The position numbers were made by a program, and so were the translations under genes. DNA of 60,000 nt from Cryptomeria japonica (taxonomy: Eukaryota; Streptophyta; Pinopsida; Cupressales; Cupressaceae), in NCBI RefSeq assembly GCF_030272615.1, contig NC_081410.1, positions 573,451,241-573,511,240 on the forward strand. The letters are read 5' to 3'. The notes under the pieces are model-generated. The model did no database searches, was not told where the DNA came from, and saw only the letters and a list, made by a program, of their open reading frames with translations. This document shows positions 21,043-33,079 of this stretch, piece by piece; the first letter of the stretch is position 1, and each line of letters opens with the position of its first letter.

Positions 21043-22694
21043 TGTAGCGTCGTAAATTGTATGCACTTGCTAGGGTGGTACAATTTCACACCTAGTTTAG
21101 CACCCACCTTAGTGCATTTTACATTTTGCATTGCATTTCTCCTTTAGCACTTAATTAATCAAATTAATTAGGTCTAAGGTCCTATTTCATCAGCCTCTAC
21201 ATCATAAAGTTGGGCCCTTTCGTTAAAGCATGCCCTTTTCGTTTTATTCCTCCAATACATCACTCAATCAAAAACCCTAATTAAATCCTATTTCGAGCTT
21301 GGGGGCTTGGTTTCGAGGGTCAAAACATCTTGAAATCACCTGTAACTTCAGGATTCTCTCTAAAATCACCATATCTGACAGCCTTGAAAATTTGGTGAAA
21401 AGTTGTCGGGACCGTGGCGCTCGAAGTGCACATGGTCCCGGACATTTTTCTCAAAATTTTAGGAGCACAATCCAATCATAAAATAAAGCTTAACCCCAAT
21501 AAATTGGCGGGAAATTCAATCTCTAGGTCGGCCAAAAGATGAAATTACGATCTAGGGTTTCCTACATAAGAGCTCTCTTTCTTCATTTGAAGGGATCGGA
21601 TTTTGGTTTTCAGGAACCTCATATGCAGCGAAAGAGCAGATCTTTGAAGACTTCAACAATATTCAACATCCCTCTATCAAGCATTTATCAATTTCATTCA
21701 TCCATTTAGGGCTTGGAAGACATTGAAGAACAATAAGAGATTACCGACTGAAGATTGACTTGTACTCCTCCCTTGAGGGTTGGGTATGATTTCATGTTGT
21801 TTTCATGTCTTTGCATAAGCTTCAATATATCCTTTATTCATGCTTTAGATCACTTTGCATCTTGATTTAGAGAATTTACATTATCATTTACAAGCAATTA
21901 GGGTTTACTTTCTAGGTTGCTCTAGTTTGCTTTCTTGCATTTTAGGACCTTGCACACACAATACATTTTACAAAACAACTTGGCTATTTGTGGAGGTGGA
22001 AATCACCGAAGCAGGGGTTTGACTAAGGCAAAACCCTATATAGCCGCCCATACCATTTTCAGATATAAGTGCAGGTTTCGGGACTCGGACGACGCCACAG
22101 GTGACAGATCCAGGAAGAGCAGGTCGAGACAGCACTCGACATCAAACTGCAGAGCAAAAGACCTGGATAGGGGCGCTGGGTGCCCTGGTCCTGCCAGGAT
22201 AGGGGCGCTGGGTGCCCTGGTCCCTGGGACAGAGGCGCTGGGCACCCTGGTCCTCCTGACAGACAGTGTTTTTTGACATTTCCGACAGTTTTCCAGAGTG
22301 CAAAACAATAGTTTCAGGTGCAGTTTTCGGGACAGAATCAAGACAGTGGTGCCCGCGCCCCCGTCCCAAACATTTTCAATCAGATTTTGACTCCGGGTAC
22401 GCATCTACATTCTTGTTTTGTCCTTGTGTTTACAGCTGTTCATTGTTTAATCTCAATTTTGCAATCTTGTTATTAGTTCATACTTGCATTTTGGGATTAG
22501 GGTTTGAACTTGCATCATTTGATTTTCCAATTTCAACAAAGGAATAGAAATCCTAATAGGTAGCCCATGGATCTCTCTTTCACAAGAAGAAGTAGCCAAT
22601 TGTGTGATACCTCTAGGCTCTTTCGTATTCCGTAATGTGTGTCAAAAGGTAGGATTAGGGCATGTTAACCTAGTCTCGCTTTTTCCCCTACACA
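21043..22694 (+). mobile_element. Solo LTR (E) inserted in the 5' LTR of copia D
   Basis: 1,652 bp starting TGTAGCGTCG and ending CCTACACA, with target duplication GGATT at 21038-21042 and 22695-22699. The 3' LTR of D has the uninterrupted sequence at the matching point, which proves an insertion. There is no coding region, so it is the remnant of recombination between two LTRs. A TATA-like TACATAAGAGCTCTC near 21564 suggests plus orientation. Family unknown, probably gypsy by its size. Confidence 0.9.
22169..22260. repeat. GC-rich 31-bp repeat, three copies, inside solo LTR E
   Basis: Copies at 22169-22200, 22201-22230 and 22231-22260 share GGCGCTGGGTGCCCTGGTCC. Much more GC-rich than the rest of the window. 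Copies 1 and 2 are nearly identical over 24 bases and the third is diverged. Confidence 0.85.
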
Positions 22695-23608
22695 GGATTG
22701 AAAGATCAACTCAAGAAGGAAAGAGTAGGAGCATTAATGGCAATCTATGAAATGCAAATCTAAAATGAAGGATCATGTTTCCTAGATTTGAAAAAGCAAG
22801 AAAAAGATAGTGAAGAATAGATGGACATCAAGGAGATCAGATCTTGCATATCTGATTGGATTTAATTTGCCTCAAGGATGGTGTAGAAACCCTAACCACC
22901 TAGATTTTGAATCTGCCATTTGGCGGGAACCTATTTAATAAGAAAAGGGCATAATGGACTAAAAAAGATGATGTTGTAGTGAAGAAAGTTGTGAGGAGAG
23001 GAGTTGGAAGAAGAAAACTTGAGAAGGGATTTTGATCAAGTTACAATGTGAGCAAGCAAGCAGACTGGTTAGAGGATCCTACTGGTAGTTTCATAGTCGA
23101 GCAGTTGAGCCTTATTGGTAAGGCATGGCAGAGCAAGCAACATCCTACTATGACACAGTGTACTAAGAGATTGTGTGAGAGGAGATAAAGATAACAAAAA
23201 ATTGATTGATTCAAGAGCTGCAGAATTCATTTGCAATAAGAAGCCTAAATTGTACTCAAATAATATTTCAATATACATTGCCAAGTTGGAGCTTGGTGCA
23301 GGGGTTGGTGCTCCTTGGGTTGGTGCCCTAAACTTTGTAACTTTATTTTTCTATGAGGATGGATTGGAGCAGTAGACTTCAATAGGTTTTCTCACCAGGG
23401 TTTTTCCCATATTGGGTTTTCCTCGTAAATCTAGTGTTGTGAGTTGGTTGTGTATGCATGATCACTTTGCTCTTCTTTCTTATATTACCATTTGGATTGT
23501 CTATGTGATTAAGTAAATAGTTGATATTCTCAAGTTAGATCAAAAAAAGAATAGACCTAGGAACCACTGATTCACCCCCCCTCTGAGTGGTACTGTGTAT
23601 TCAACAAT

Positions 23609-23626
23609 TGGTATCAAAGCCTAAGT
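23609..23626 (+). other. Primer-binding site of copia D (initiator Met tRNA)
   Basis: TGGTATCAAAGCCTAAG begins two bases after the LTR end. It differs at one position from the TGGTATCAGAGC core complementary to the 3' end of plant initiator tRNA-Met. Confidence 0.88.
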
Positions 23627-23672
23627 TTTGGATTATTTTTAAACCTTGGGTAGATTCTAGACTTTGAGCACA

Positions 23673-25730
23673 ATGGCAAGAAGTGAGTCTGCTTCCTCAA
23701 AAGCTCCTTTTTTTGATGGATCTAACTATGCTTTTTGGAACAGAAGAATGGAGACATATATTTCATCTCTTGGCTTTGATGTATGGATGTCAGTCAAGAA
23801 TGGGTATATTGTTCCTAATACTCCTCCCACTGATCCATATGCAAAGGAGTATGAAAATAATGCAAAGGTTAAACATGCCATATTGAGTGGACTGTTCGAT
23901 AATGAATTTGCCAAGGTTATGCAATGTGTTTTAGCAAAGGAAACATGGGACAAGCTGTAGAGATTATTTGAGGGAGATGGAAAGGTCAAGGAGGCCAAAC
24001 TGCAAACTCTAAGGAGCCAACTTGAAAGAATAAAAATGAAAGATGATGAAAAAATCACATAATACCTTCATAGATTCGATGAAACCGTGAATGCTATTAG
24101 AGGACTTGGTGAAGAGATTGCAGATGAAATTATTGTCAAAAAGATACTTAGATCTCTCACTCCAAAATATGATACCATTGTATCAACCATAGAAGAAGCC
24201 AAGGATCTCAAGATTTTTACTATGGATGAACTATTTGGTTCCTTGACAACCTATGAGATAAGAACAACTGTTGAGACTTCCTCAAGAAAAGAAGCTACTT
24301 TCAATACCACCAAAAAGGGGAAGGAAGTTGTTACCCTTAAAGAATCCAGTGAAGACTATGATGCTAAAGTAGAAAACTTTGTCAGGAAGCTCAAAAGAGG
24401 ATCAGGCCAGTACAAAGGAAAGATGCCACTTAAGTGTTTCAATTGTGGGAAGGTAGGACACTTCTCTGCAAGCTGTCCTCACAAAGAAACTGGTGGACAT
24501 GAGTCAAGAGAGTTTAGAAGATCTATCAGCAAGGACAGAGAAAGAAATGACCATCGGTAGGGAAGAAGAGACTATCGAAACCAAAATAGTTTATATACCA
24601 TTAAGGATGACACAAAAGATGATGAGGATGCATCAGGATATGATGACCATGAGAACCATAGAAGAGTAAATCTTTTGATGGCACTTGACATACCAGCTAC
24701 TGAAGATGAGGAAGAAGAGGATGTTGAGGCTAAAGTGGATTTGGAAAGTGAACTTATTCGTGCACTTGAAGAACTAAGTTAAAGAAGAAGAGAACTCGAT
24801 AGAGTTAAGCTTATTGCAGTAGATGAACAAGATCTCTTGAAGTAGTCTTTGGAAGAATCCGATCAAATCATATCTGGCCTACAGCTATAGCTGGAAGAAA
24901 CTAAGAGGATTGATGAAGCTACAACCCTTGACTTAACAAAGAAAGAAAAGGAGCATCAAGAGCTGGAAGTAGAAATAATAAAGCTCAGAAAGGAGCTTGA
25001 GGAAAGTAAGGAAGAAATAAAAATAACAAGCAAGTATGAAGGTAGCACTGAAGCTTTGGATAAGATGTTGAGCAAACAAAAGCAATCTAAAGACATTGGT
25101 GGCTTAGGATTTGAAGTTGGTCAAGGATCAGACCACAAAGGAAAATCTAACAAAGAGATAATTTTCACTTCTTTAATTGAAGGAGAAGAAAATAAGACAT
25201 TCACTATAGGCAAGGAAATTGGTAAAAATACATATGCTGATATTGTTAGAAATCAGCATTCAAACCGGCATACAGAAATGAACCAAAGGTCACATTTTAT
25301 GTACAAATTTGTAGATCCAAGAAGGAATGTCAAGATTGACCAAGAAGGATTCACCAGATTCAACAACATGAATGGAAGACCCCCAATGAGGGAGTTCCAT
25401 TCTGGACCAAGACAACACAATCAGTATATATCAAATTCTCATGGTTATTGTTAGCGGTGTAATAAATTTGGGCACAAAATAGCTAACTGTAGGTTAAATA
25501 GTAAACCTTCTATGAAGTTTGAAAGTAGAAATTCATTTAATACACTTCGAGATATGAATGTTGTTTTCTATCAGTGCAATTAATATGGACATAAGATCTC
25601 TGATTGTAGGAGAACCAACCGATATCCTACAAAAGTATTAAAAATTCTTCTTTTATTAAAAACATAAAATGCTATAACTGTAACAAAATTGGACACATAG
25701 CCAAATTATGCAGAAATAAGAAGATCAAGC
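23673..25730 (+). pseudogene. Gag of copia D with four CCHC-type modules
   Basis: Gag would form the virus-like particle and bind RNA. The ATG at 23673 opens the UBN2-type gag domain (APFFDGSNYAFWNRRMETY, a common copia start). Stops interrupt it at 23958, 24060 and 24558. A knuckle CFNCGKVGHFSASC is at about 24436. A charged, likely coiled-coil stretch runs from 24600 to 25060 with three more stops. Three further knuckle modules follow: one split by the stop at 25452 (RCNKFGHKIANC), one with its first Cys replaced by Phe and a stop near 25581, and an intact CYNCNKIGHIAKLC near 25668. A one-base shift near 25640 moves the frame into that of pol. Four knuckles is more than the usual one or two. 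Confidence 0.8.
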
Positions 25731-27120
25731 AAGTGAAGGAAAATCCTGATCAAAGATGAGTATCTGAGCCTGAGCGGAATCCAGAAGCTGACAATAAGAA
25801 GGAAATAAAACCAGTTTGGGTTGAGAAAGAAAAGGAAAAGGCAAAATCAAGTCTCATAGTGCAAACTGCCTTGCATGTTGAGAGGAAAAATCTATGGGTG
25901 GTAGATAGTGGTTTCTCAAACCATATGACTAGTGACAAAAGAAAATGCATTCATCTTGAAGATTGGAATGGTGGATCAGTAAGGTTTGGAGACAATTCCT
26001 CCATCAAAATAAAGGGAAAAGGGACACTAAGTATTGATGGAAAATTGAAAGCACATGATGTATATTATGTGTAAGGCCTTAAACACAATCTACTGAGTGT
26101 TAGTCAGATGTGTGACAAAGGTTACAAATTCATCTTTGACTCAGCCGGCTATTAGATTAAGAAAGACAACACAGGTAAGGTGGTTGTAGAGGGACAAATA
26201 ACTGATGGAAATGTTTATAATATGAAGGAATGCTATGAGTCCCAATGCATGCTAGGACAAGTAGATGAAAGTTGGTTGTGGCACAGAAGATTAGGCCACA
26301 TAAATTTTGATAACTTGGTTACAGTGAGAAAAAAGGGATATTTGAGAAATATTCCACCCATCATCAAACCAATTAACACATTTTGTGATGAATGTGTAAA
26401 AGGAAAACAAACAAGAGTAAGTTTTAGAACAAAGGAGCACAACACCTCAAAACCAATTGAAATTGTGCATACAGACCTATGTGGTCCAACTAGAACAAGA
26501 GCCCTTGTTGGTGAAAGATACTTCATGCTTTTCAATGATGACTACTCAAGGATGGCATGGGTCACCTTTCTGCAAGATAAATCACAAGCATTTGAAAGAT
26601 TCAAGATCTTTCAGAAGATGGTGGAAAAGGAAAGTGGGTACAAATTAAAATGTCTAAGATCAGATAGGGGTGGAGAGTTCACATCAAATGAATTTGAAGA
26701 TTACTGTGAAAAACATGGAATTAGAAGACAATACTTTACTCCTAGAACACCACACAAAAATGTTGTGGTAGAAAGGAAGAACATGAGAGTCAAGGAGATG
26801 GCCTGAACTATGTTGAATGAGGCCATTCTATCAGATACTTATTGGAAAGAAGCGGTGCATACTGCTGCATACACCTTGAACTAGGTTCAGTTAAGAGCAA
26901 ATAGCAAGATGACACCTTATGAATTATGGTATGACTGAAAGCCATCAGTCAAATATTTCAATTTTTTTGGAAGAAAATGCTTCATTAAGAAAGATATGGA
27001 TGGTTTGGGAAGCTTTGACTCTAGGAGTGATGAAGTTATCTTCCTTGGCTACTCATTAAACATCAAGACCTACAAATGCTGCAATAAAAGACTAAGAAGA
27101 ATTGTTGAAAGTGTGCATGT
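25731..27120 (+). pseudogene. Protease and integrase of copia D
   Basis: The protease has LWVVDSGFSNHMTSD at about 25889, with the catalytic DSG. The integrase begins with ESWLWHRRLGHINFDNL (26266) and CDECVKGKQTR, the H-C zinc module. The D,D,E core is visible: IVHTDLCGP near 26461, LRSDRGGEF near 26654 and HKNVVVERKN near 26755, so all three catalytic residues remain. Stops stand at about 26072, 26804, 26882 and 26936. Most of this part lies in one frame (1-based position mod 3 = 2) shared with RT. Confidence 0.88.
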
Positions 27121-27299
27121 AAGAGTTGATGAGGATATGCACAAAGGATGTCAACCACACATTAACCGGTATGATGAATCCGATGATGAAATTATTGATG
27201 TTCAGTCTGACACTGAACTAGAGACAGCACCTCAGAAGACTCCCAACTGGTATGTACAGTTGAATCATCTAGAAGAGCAAATTCTGGGAAATAAGAGTG

Positions 27300-28863
27300 A
27301 TGGTGTGCAGACTAGAAGAAGACTTGCCCGAAATGATGAACAAGTCAACCTATGTCTCATGACTGAAGTTGAACCCAAAACATTCATTGAGGCTAGAAAG
27401 AGACAAGAATGGATAGATGCCATGGAAGAAGAAATGCACCAAATTGAGAAGAACAAGACTTGGGAATTAGTCCCTAGACTGGAAGATAAGAACATCATTG
27501 GCACAAAGTGGGTCTACTAGAATGAAATGAATGAAGAAGGTAAGGTTGTGAGGCACAAAGCTAGACTAGTGTACAAAGGATACTCTCAGGTAGAAGATAT
27601 TGACTTTGAAGAAACATTTGCACTGATGGCTAGATTAGAAGCAATTAGGATGTTCCTAGCTTACTCTGCCTACAAGGGCTACAAAGTGTACCAAATGGAT
27701 GTAAAATCTTCTTTTCTAAATGGAAACTTGGAAGAAGAAGTATACATGGAGCAACTAGAAGGATTTCTACTGCATGATGATGAGACGTTTGTATGTCAAT
27801 TAAAGAAAGCTCTATATGGTCTAAAGAAAGCCCTCAAAGTATGGTACTAAAGGTTAGATCTGTATCTAAACGAACGGGGATTCAAAAAGGGAAGTGCTGA
27901 CAAAACTTTGTACATAAGAAAAGATGGGACTTACATAATTATTGTGGTTGTGTATGTAGATGACATCATATTTGGTGCCAACGAGGATACTCTCTGCAAA
28001 GAGTTTGTTCATCAGATGCAGTCAGAATTTGAGATGTCAATGGTTGGTGAATTGAATTACTTCCTTGGCTTATAGATACTATAGAAAGATGAAGGAATCT
28101 TTATCTCACAGGTCAAGTATGCAAAGGAGATGTTGTAGAAATTCCAACTAGAAGATTGCAAACCAGTAAGTACTCCCATGGTGACTGGCAGCAAATTAAG
28201 TAAGAATGATGAATCACTGGTAGTGGATCAGACTTTGTATAGATCCATGATAGGTATTCTACTATATCTAACTACTTCAAGACCATATATTGTTTAGGTA
28301 GTATGTATGGTGGCCAGATTTCAAGCTACACCAAAGTAGTCACACATGAATGATGTTAGCAGAATTTTTAGATATCTACAACGAATGCTCAACTATGGTT
28401 TGTGGTATGCTAAATAGGGAAATTTTATTTTGGAAGCATACACTGATACCGATTGGGTAGGGTGTATTGATGATAGAAAGAGCACAAGAGGTGGTACATT
28501 CTTTCTGGGCGAATGGTTGGTCTCATGGCATAGCAAGAAGCAGGACTCAGTCTCTCTATCTACTACTGAATACATTGTTTGCTGCTACATGTTGCTCTTA
28601 GGTGCTTTGGATGAAGCAAACTCTCAAAGATATCCAAGTGGATATCATTGATCCCATTCTCATCCGGTGTGACAATTCAAGTGCCATCAACATAACAAAG
28701 AATTCAGTCATGCATTCTAGAACAAAGCACATTGCAATCAAATATCACTTCCTCGGAGAGAAGGTTGAAGGAAAAGAGGTAAGAATGGATTATGTTCCTA
28801 CTGGTGAACAAGTAGCAGACATTTTCACCAGACCACTACTAGTTAGTATGTTTGAGTACCTCT
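27300..28863 (+). pseudogene. Reverse transcriptase and RNase H of copia D
   Basis: RT starts with the copia block FIEARKRQEWIDAMEEE and WELVPRLEDKNIIGTKWVY (to 27520), then a stop, [24 protein letters not shown] (Asp of motif A) and [20 protein letters not shown], the catalytic pair, is intact at 27953-27964. RNase H begins with YTDTDWVGCIDDRKSTRGG near 28437. A one-base loss near 28600 shifts the frame, after which IRCDNSSAINITKN and the typical end ADIFTRPL (about 28810-28840) appear. Stops elsewhere in this part make it inactive. Confidence 0.9.
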
Positions 28864-28910
28864 GACACAAGTTGGGATTTGTATCATTTACCTAAGAAGC
28901 TTTGTGTGGT

Positions 28911-29011
28911 TCAAAGGGGGAGTGCACAAGTACCCTTTGTCATTGTGTCAAAGGGGGAGAATTGTATTGATATGAAGTGGATTGTGAGACATCAATGCCA
29001 AAGGGGGAGAT
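28911..29011 (+). other. Triplicated polypurine tract of copia D
   Basis: CAAAGGGGGAG occurs three times, at about 28912, 28949 and 28999. The last stands directly before the 3' LTR. Multiplied polypurine tracts in this position are a described mark of Sireviruses. Confidence 0.85.
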
Positions 29012-30374
29012 TGTTGGCATTTTGGCACTTAGTTGTCATTGATGTTGACCGGTGGAGATTGAGCATGATAGATGGTTGCCTCAATAATGATGAAGAGGAA
29101 AAATGTTAAGATGTACAACCAATACAGGATGCTATATCAGTCAATAGGTGTAGAACACTACTGGTAAAGGGTTTTATTGGTATGTGTTTTTCAGACCGAC
29201 TGACCATTGGAAAGTCGTGTCTTGATTGGAATAATGTCATGTGAATTTGAGGTGGTAAGTAGGCAAGTAGGGTGTAGTTGGTGAAGTTTCACTCGCTGGG
29301 TTGATGAAACTAATATATGCCATTAATGAAGGAACCACATATCTAGGAATCATATCAGACTGATTGCAGCTCAAGGAAGAAGGAATGTAAGAGGAAGATC
29401 AGGGGAGTAGTTGATGTCTAGATCGAAAATAGAAGATCGGATTGAAAGATCACCTCAAGAAGGAAACAACAAGAGCATTAATGGCAATCTGTAAAATGCA
29501 AATCTAAAATGAAGGATCATGTTTCCCAAATTTGAAAAAGCATGAAAATGATGGTGAAGAATAGATGGACATCAAGGAGATCAGATCTTGCATATATGAT
29601 TGGATTTAATTTGCCTCAAGGATGGTGTAGAAACCCTAACCACCCGGATTTTGAATCTGCCTTTTGGCGAGAACCTATTCAATAAGAAAAGGGTAGAATG
29701 GACTAAAAAAGATGATGTTGCAGTGAAGAAAGTTGTGAGGAGAGGAGTTGGAAGAAGAAAACTTTAGAAGGGATTTCAATCAAGTTATAGTGTGAGCAAG
29801 TAGGCAAACCGGTTAGAGGATCCTATCAGTAGTTTCATAGCTGAGCAGTTGAGCCTTATTGGTAAGGCATGGCAGAGTAGGCAGCATCCCACTGTGACAT
29901 AATGTATTGAGAGATTGTGTGAGAGAAGGAGAGAAAGATAACAGAAAGTTAATTGATTCAAGAGCTACAAAATTCATTTGCAGTAAGAAGCCTAAATTGT
30001 ACTCAAATAATATTTCAATATACATTGCCAAGTTGGAGCTTGGTGCTCCTTGGGTTGGTGCCCTAAAAGTGCAGGGGTTGGTGCTCCTTGGGCTGGTGCC
30101 CTAAACTTTGTAACTGTGTTTTTTTGTGAGGCTAGATTGGAGGAATAGACTTCAACAACTTTTCTCACCGGGGTTTTTCCCAGATTGGGTTTACCTCATA
30201 AATTTGGTGTAGTGGGTTGTGTATGCATGATCACTTCGCTCTTCTTTCTTATATTACTGGTTGGACTGTCTATGTGATTAAGTAAATAATTGATATTCTT
30301 GGGTTAGATTAGAAAAAGAATAGACCTAGGAACCACTGATTCACCCCCCTCTTAGTGGCACTCTGTTTTCAACA
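29012..30374 (+). repeat. 3' LTR of copia D
   Basis: 1,363 bp, TGTTGGCATT to TTCAACA, followed by the target duplication TATAG. Near 30035-30100 it has an extra partial copy of the GTTGGTGCTCCTTGGG unit that the 5' LTR has only once. Many single-base differences from the 5' LTR show an old insertion. Confidence 0.92.
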
Positions 30375-30379
30375 TATAG

Positions 30380-31140
30380 GTCCTTTGTTGTTGCATTCCA
30401 TCTCTTGCATGATTTAGAGTCCTTTTCCATATTGTTGTGTTGGTATGGCCACTTCTAGGGTAGCAACTATGAGTTCTTCTTCATCCTTGTATAGCCAACT
30501 AAGGATGTCCTTCTCTTCCGATTCATTTGCTAGTGTGCCCAATTTGATAAATTTTCCATTAAATTTGGTGATGGGCTATGTTTCTTGATGTGTTGATGTA
30601 AAAGGTTGTTCATGTGATTTTGGCAATATTGGCAATTTCGATAGACACATGGGTTCAAAAGAGTATTCCACCATGCCTTGATCTTTGATTTTCATCTTTT
30701 TTTTTAAGGCTATAGATAAAGACTTGACTTTTTCTTGATGATGATCGAATCCTGAGGAAGCTTGAGCTACCCCCATAGCATTGCATTGCTGAAAAAGGGT
30801 TATTATCAACAGATATAAAAAATTTCATATCCATTGTACAAGAACTTGACACACTGATGGTATGTCAAAGGCACTGCTTGCATGTCATGTATCCAAGGAC
30901 AACCCAATAGAATATTGTCTGTTAAGTCTATATCTAAGACTTGGCACATAGTATCCTTTTGTATTGGTCCTACCTAAATAGGTAGTATCATTGTTCCTTT
31001 GGATGACCTTTATTCATCATCATAGGCCTTGATGGTGATCTTATTGTTTGAATCAATAGACTACTCAGAGAAGCCCAATGCATAGATAAGCTTTAAATTA
31101 CAGATCATATTGAGACTAGCTCCTCCATCTATTAACACTC
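30380..31140 (-). pseudogene. Aspartic protease region of A1
   Basis: On the minus strand the frame has LIDGGASLNMIC at about 31100-31135, with the Asp-Gly-Gly form of the catalytic triad usual in this group, followed by [22 protein letters not shown] near 30860-30920, a typical downstream block of Tat/Athila proteases. Two or three stops interrupt it. The distal part, toward 30380, is decayed and ends at the copia D insertion. Confidence 0.75.
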
Positions 31141-31147
31141 ATTTAAA

Positions 31148-33079
31148 TCAATTTTTATAGACTAAGACTTGGATATGGAGTGGAGTGTTATGCAGATGAT
31201 TCAAGGAGACATCATTATGTTCAAAAAAGGTATGGTTATGAGGCCCTGTGATTTGAGCCACCATGGCTTGGAATATATCAAAGTCTAGATCTTTAGGAAT
31301 GTTTGTTTTCACAAGTGCTTTCTCTAAGATGTCCTTATGTTTTGGTGATAGTTTGAGTAACTCAAGTATGGATATTTGAGTAGGAGTTCTCCATAGTTGA
31401 TCAACCAAAATATATTGAGTCTTGGGGACAGTTGTGGATGTGGGTGTATTCCCTTTCAAGATGTATTTTTGTACTCTGGTTGTCACATTGATCGACGCAT
31501 GTTCTTGTTTGTCCTTGATTTTTATGACATTTATTTGGTTGTCATATGTAGATATGTGATTGATGGTGTTATTGTAGAGGTGATTTATACGAGCTCCTAT
31601 GGTATCGTTTGATGTTGAATCTCCTCCCTTGTTGTAATTCGAAAGAGGATTTTTAAAGGCGTCATGGTCACCATTTATTTTGAGACCATCAATCATCAAA
31701 TCACCTCTATTTATCATATCTTGAATGATGTTCTTAAGCCTCATGCAATTATTTATGCGATGTCCTTTGTTTTGATGAAAATCACAGAAATGTGAGTTAT
31801 TATATCAAGGTGGTTTGACCTGGGGTTCAAAGTTTTTTATAGCTAGCAATTTGATGATCTTATTCACCAAGAGTTCTTGAAATTTTGATTCTAAGGTTTA
31901 CCTTAATGGTGTGTAGATTCATCTATATGGGAAAGCATTGATGTTACCTCTCTAGTTTGCATTATTTCCTTGATTAGTGTTGTTGGTGTTGTTACCTTGG
32001 TTAGTGTTGTTGGTGTTTGAAATTAAAAGTCCTCGATTGGTATTTTGTGGATAAGTGTTAGTGCCTTGATTAAAACTTTTTTTAATTTTTGTTAGATGGT
32101 GGGTTACCTAATAAAGCCAACACTGGTTGTTTGGACTTCACATTATTAGCATCAATTACCCCATCATTAACAATGGTTTTGTTCCTTGTCCAAAATCAGG
32201 ATTTTTCTAAAGTGTTGTTCTTGATTGGATTGTTAAAGGGGTTAGTGTTTGACGAGTTAACTCCTTCCTTAAAGAACTTCAATGTTCCTTTCTTAATGCA
32301 AGATTCCTCCACTTGGATTCCATTTTATATCAACTTGGCAAAAGATGGTATGCATTAGAGCTTGAGCTAATAACTCATCTCACTATTTAGATTATTGATA
32401 AAGATCTCGAGCTTTTCCTTTTTAGGAACATCTCGAGGATATCTCAAAACCATGCATCTCCACTGATGAAGTAACACCATGAATGTTTCATTGTTCTTTT
32501 GTTTGGTGTTACACACATCCAACATGGTGATTGCACGTTGAATGCTATAGGAGTATTGCATGATAAATTTGTTTACCAACTCATCAAATGATCTGATGGG
32601 AGGTGTGAGTTTAGATAACCACTCCATTGTTTTCCCTCCCAAACTTCTTGGGAATAGTCTCATTAAGTAAGTGTCATCGTGAGGAAACTCAATGCTTATG
32701 GTGAAAAATTCCCAAACACGATCACGTGGATCACTTTTACCATCATACTTGTCATACTTTGGTATATCTGAATTTGGGGGAAAAGGTACCATGTTCAATA
32801 TCTTGTCAAAAGGATAAGGATAGATCTCATCCAAGGAGTACCATACCATGGTTCCTTGTTGCATGTCCTGCATTTGCCTTTGCAATGTTTGGATTTGTTC
32901 TGTAAGGGAGACCATGGGTGCATTTGTACTTTGAGGGAGAGCCTCTTCCCTTTCATTAAGATTGTCCCAATTGTGGGGATGGTTGTGTTCATGGGTGTGG
33001 TCTTCTTTGTGTGTGTTTTTTGGCTCATGTGTTTCTTCTTCTCTTTGTTGGTCTTGTTTTCTTCAATAAGTCTTTCCAT
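31148..33079 (-). pseudogene. Gag of A1
   Basis: Gag would form the particle. The minus-strand piece 32915-32367 has the Retrotrans_gag fold signature: YDGKSDPRDRVWEFFTI, LFPRSLGGKTMEWLSKL, IRSFDELVNKFIMQYS and a conserved ETFMVLLHQWRCMV. Upstream pieces to 33079 are Lys-rich and in other frames. Downstream, after a decayed stretch, a knuckle-like CDFHQNKGHRINNC lies at about 31744-31785, leading into an open 198-codon piece (31744-31148) that would join to protease. At least two frameshifts separate the pieces. The start codon is uncertain. Confidence 0.78.

Larger units (their letters stand above)
20609..23606 (+). repeat. 5' LTR of copia D, interrupted by solo LTR E
   Basis: It aligns with the 3' LTR (29012-30374) across 20609-21042 and 22695-23606. 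Without the insertion it is about 1.34 kb, against 1.36 kb for its partner. It begins TGTTGGCATT and ends TTCAACA just before the primer-binding site. Confidence 0.9.
20609..30374 (+). mobile_element. Ty1/copia retrotransposon D (Sirevirus-like), inserted in A1
   Basis: LTRs at 20609-23606 and 29012-30374 both begin TGTTGGCATTTTGG and end CAACA. Target duplication TATAG stands at 20604-20608 and 30375-30379. The element has a primer-binding site, gag with several CCHC knuckles, protease, integrase, RT, RNase H and multiplied polypurine tracts, in copia order. Without the solo LTR inside the 5' LTR its length is about 8.1 kb. Gag-pol looks like one original frame, now broken by about ten or more stops and a few single-base shifts. 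The CAAAGGGGGAG copies near the 3' LTR fit Sireviruses. Confidence 0.92.
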
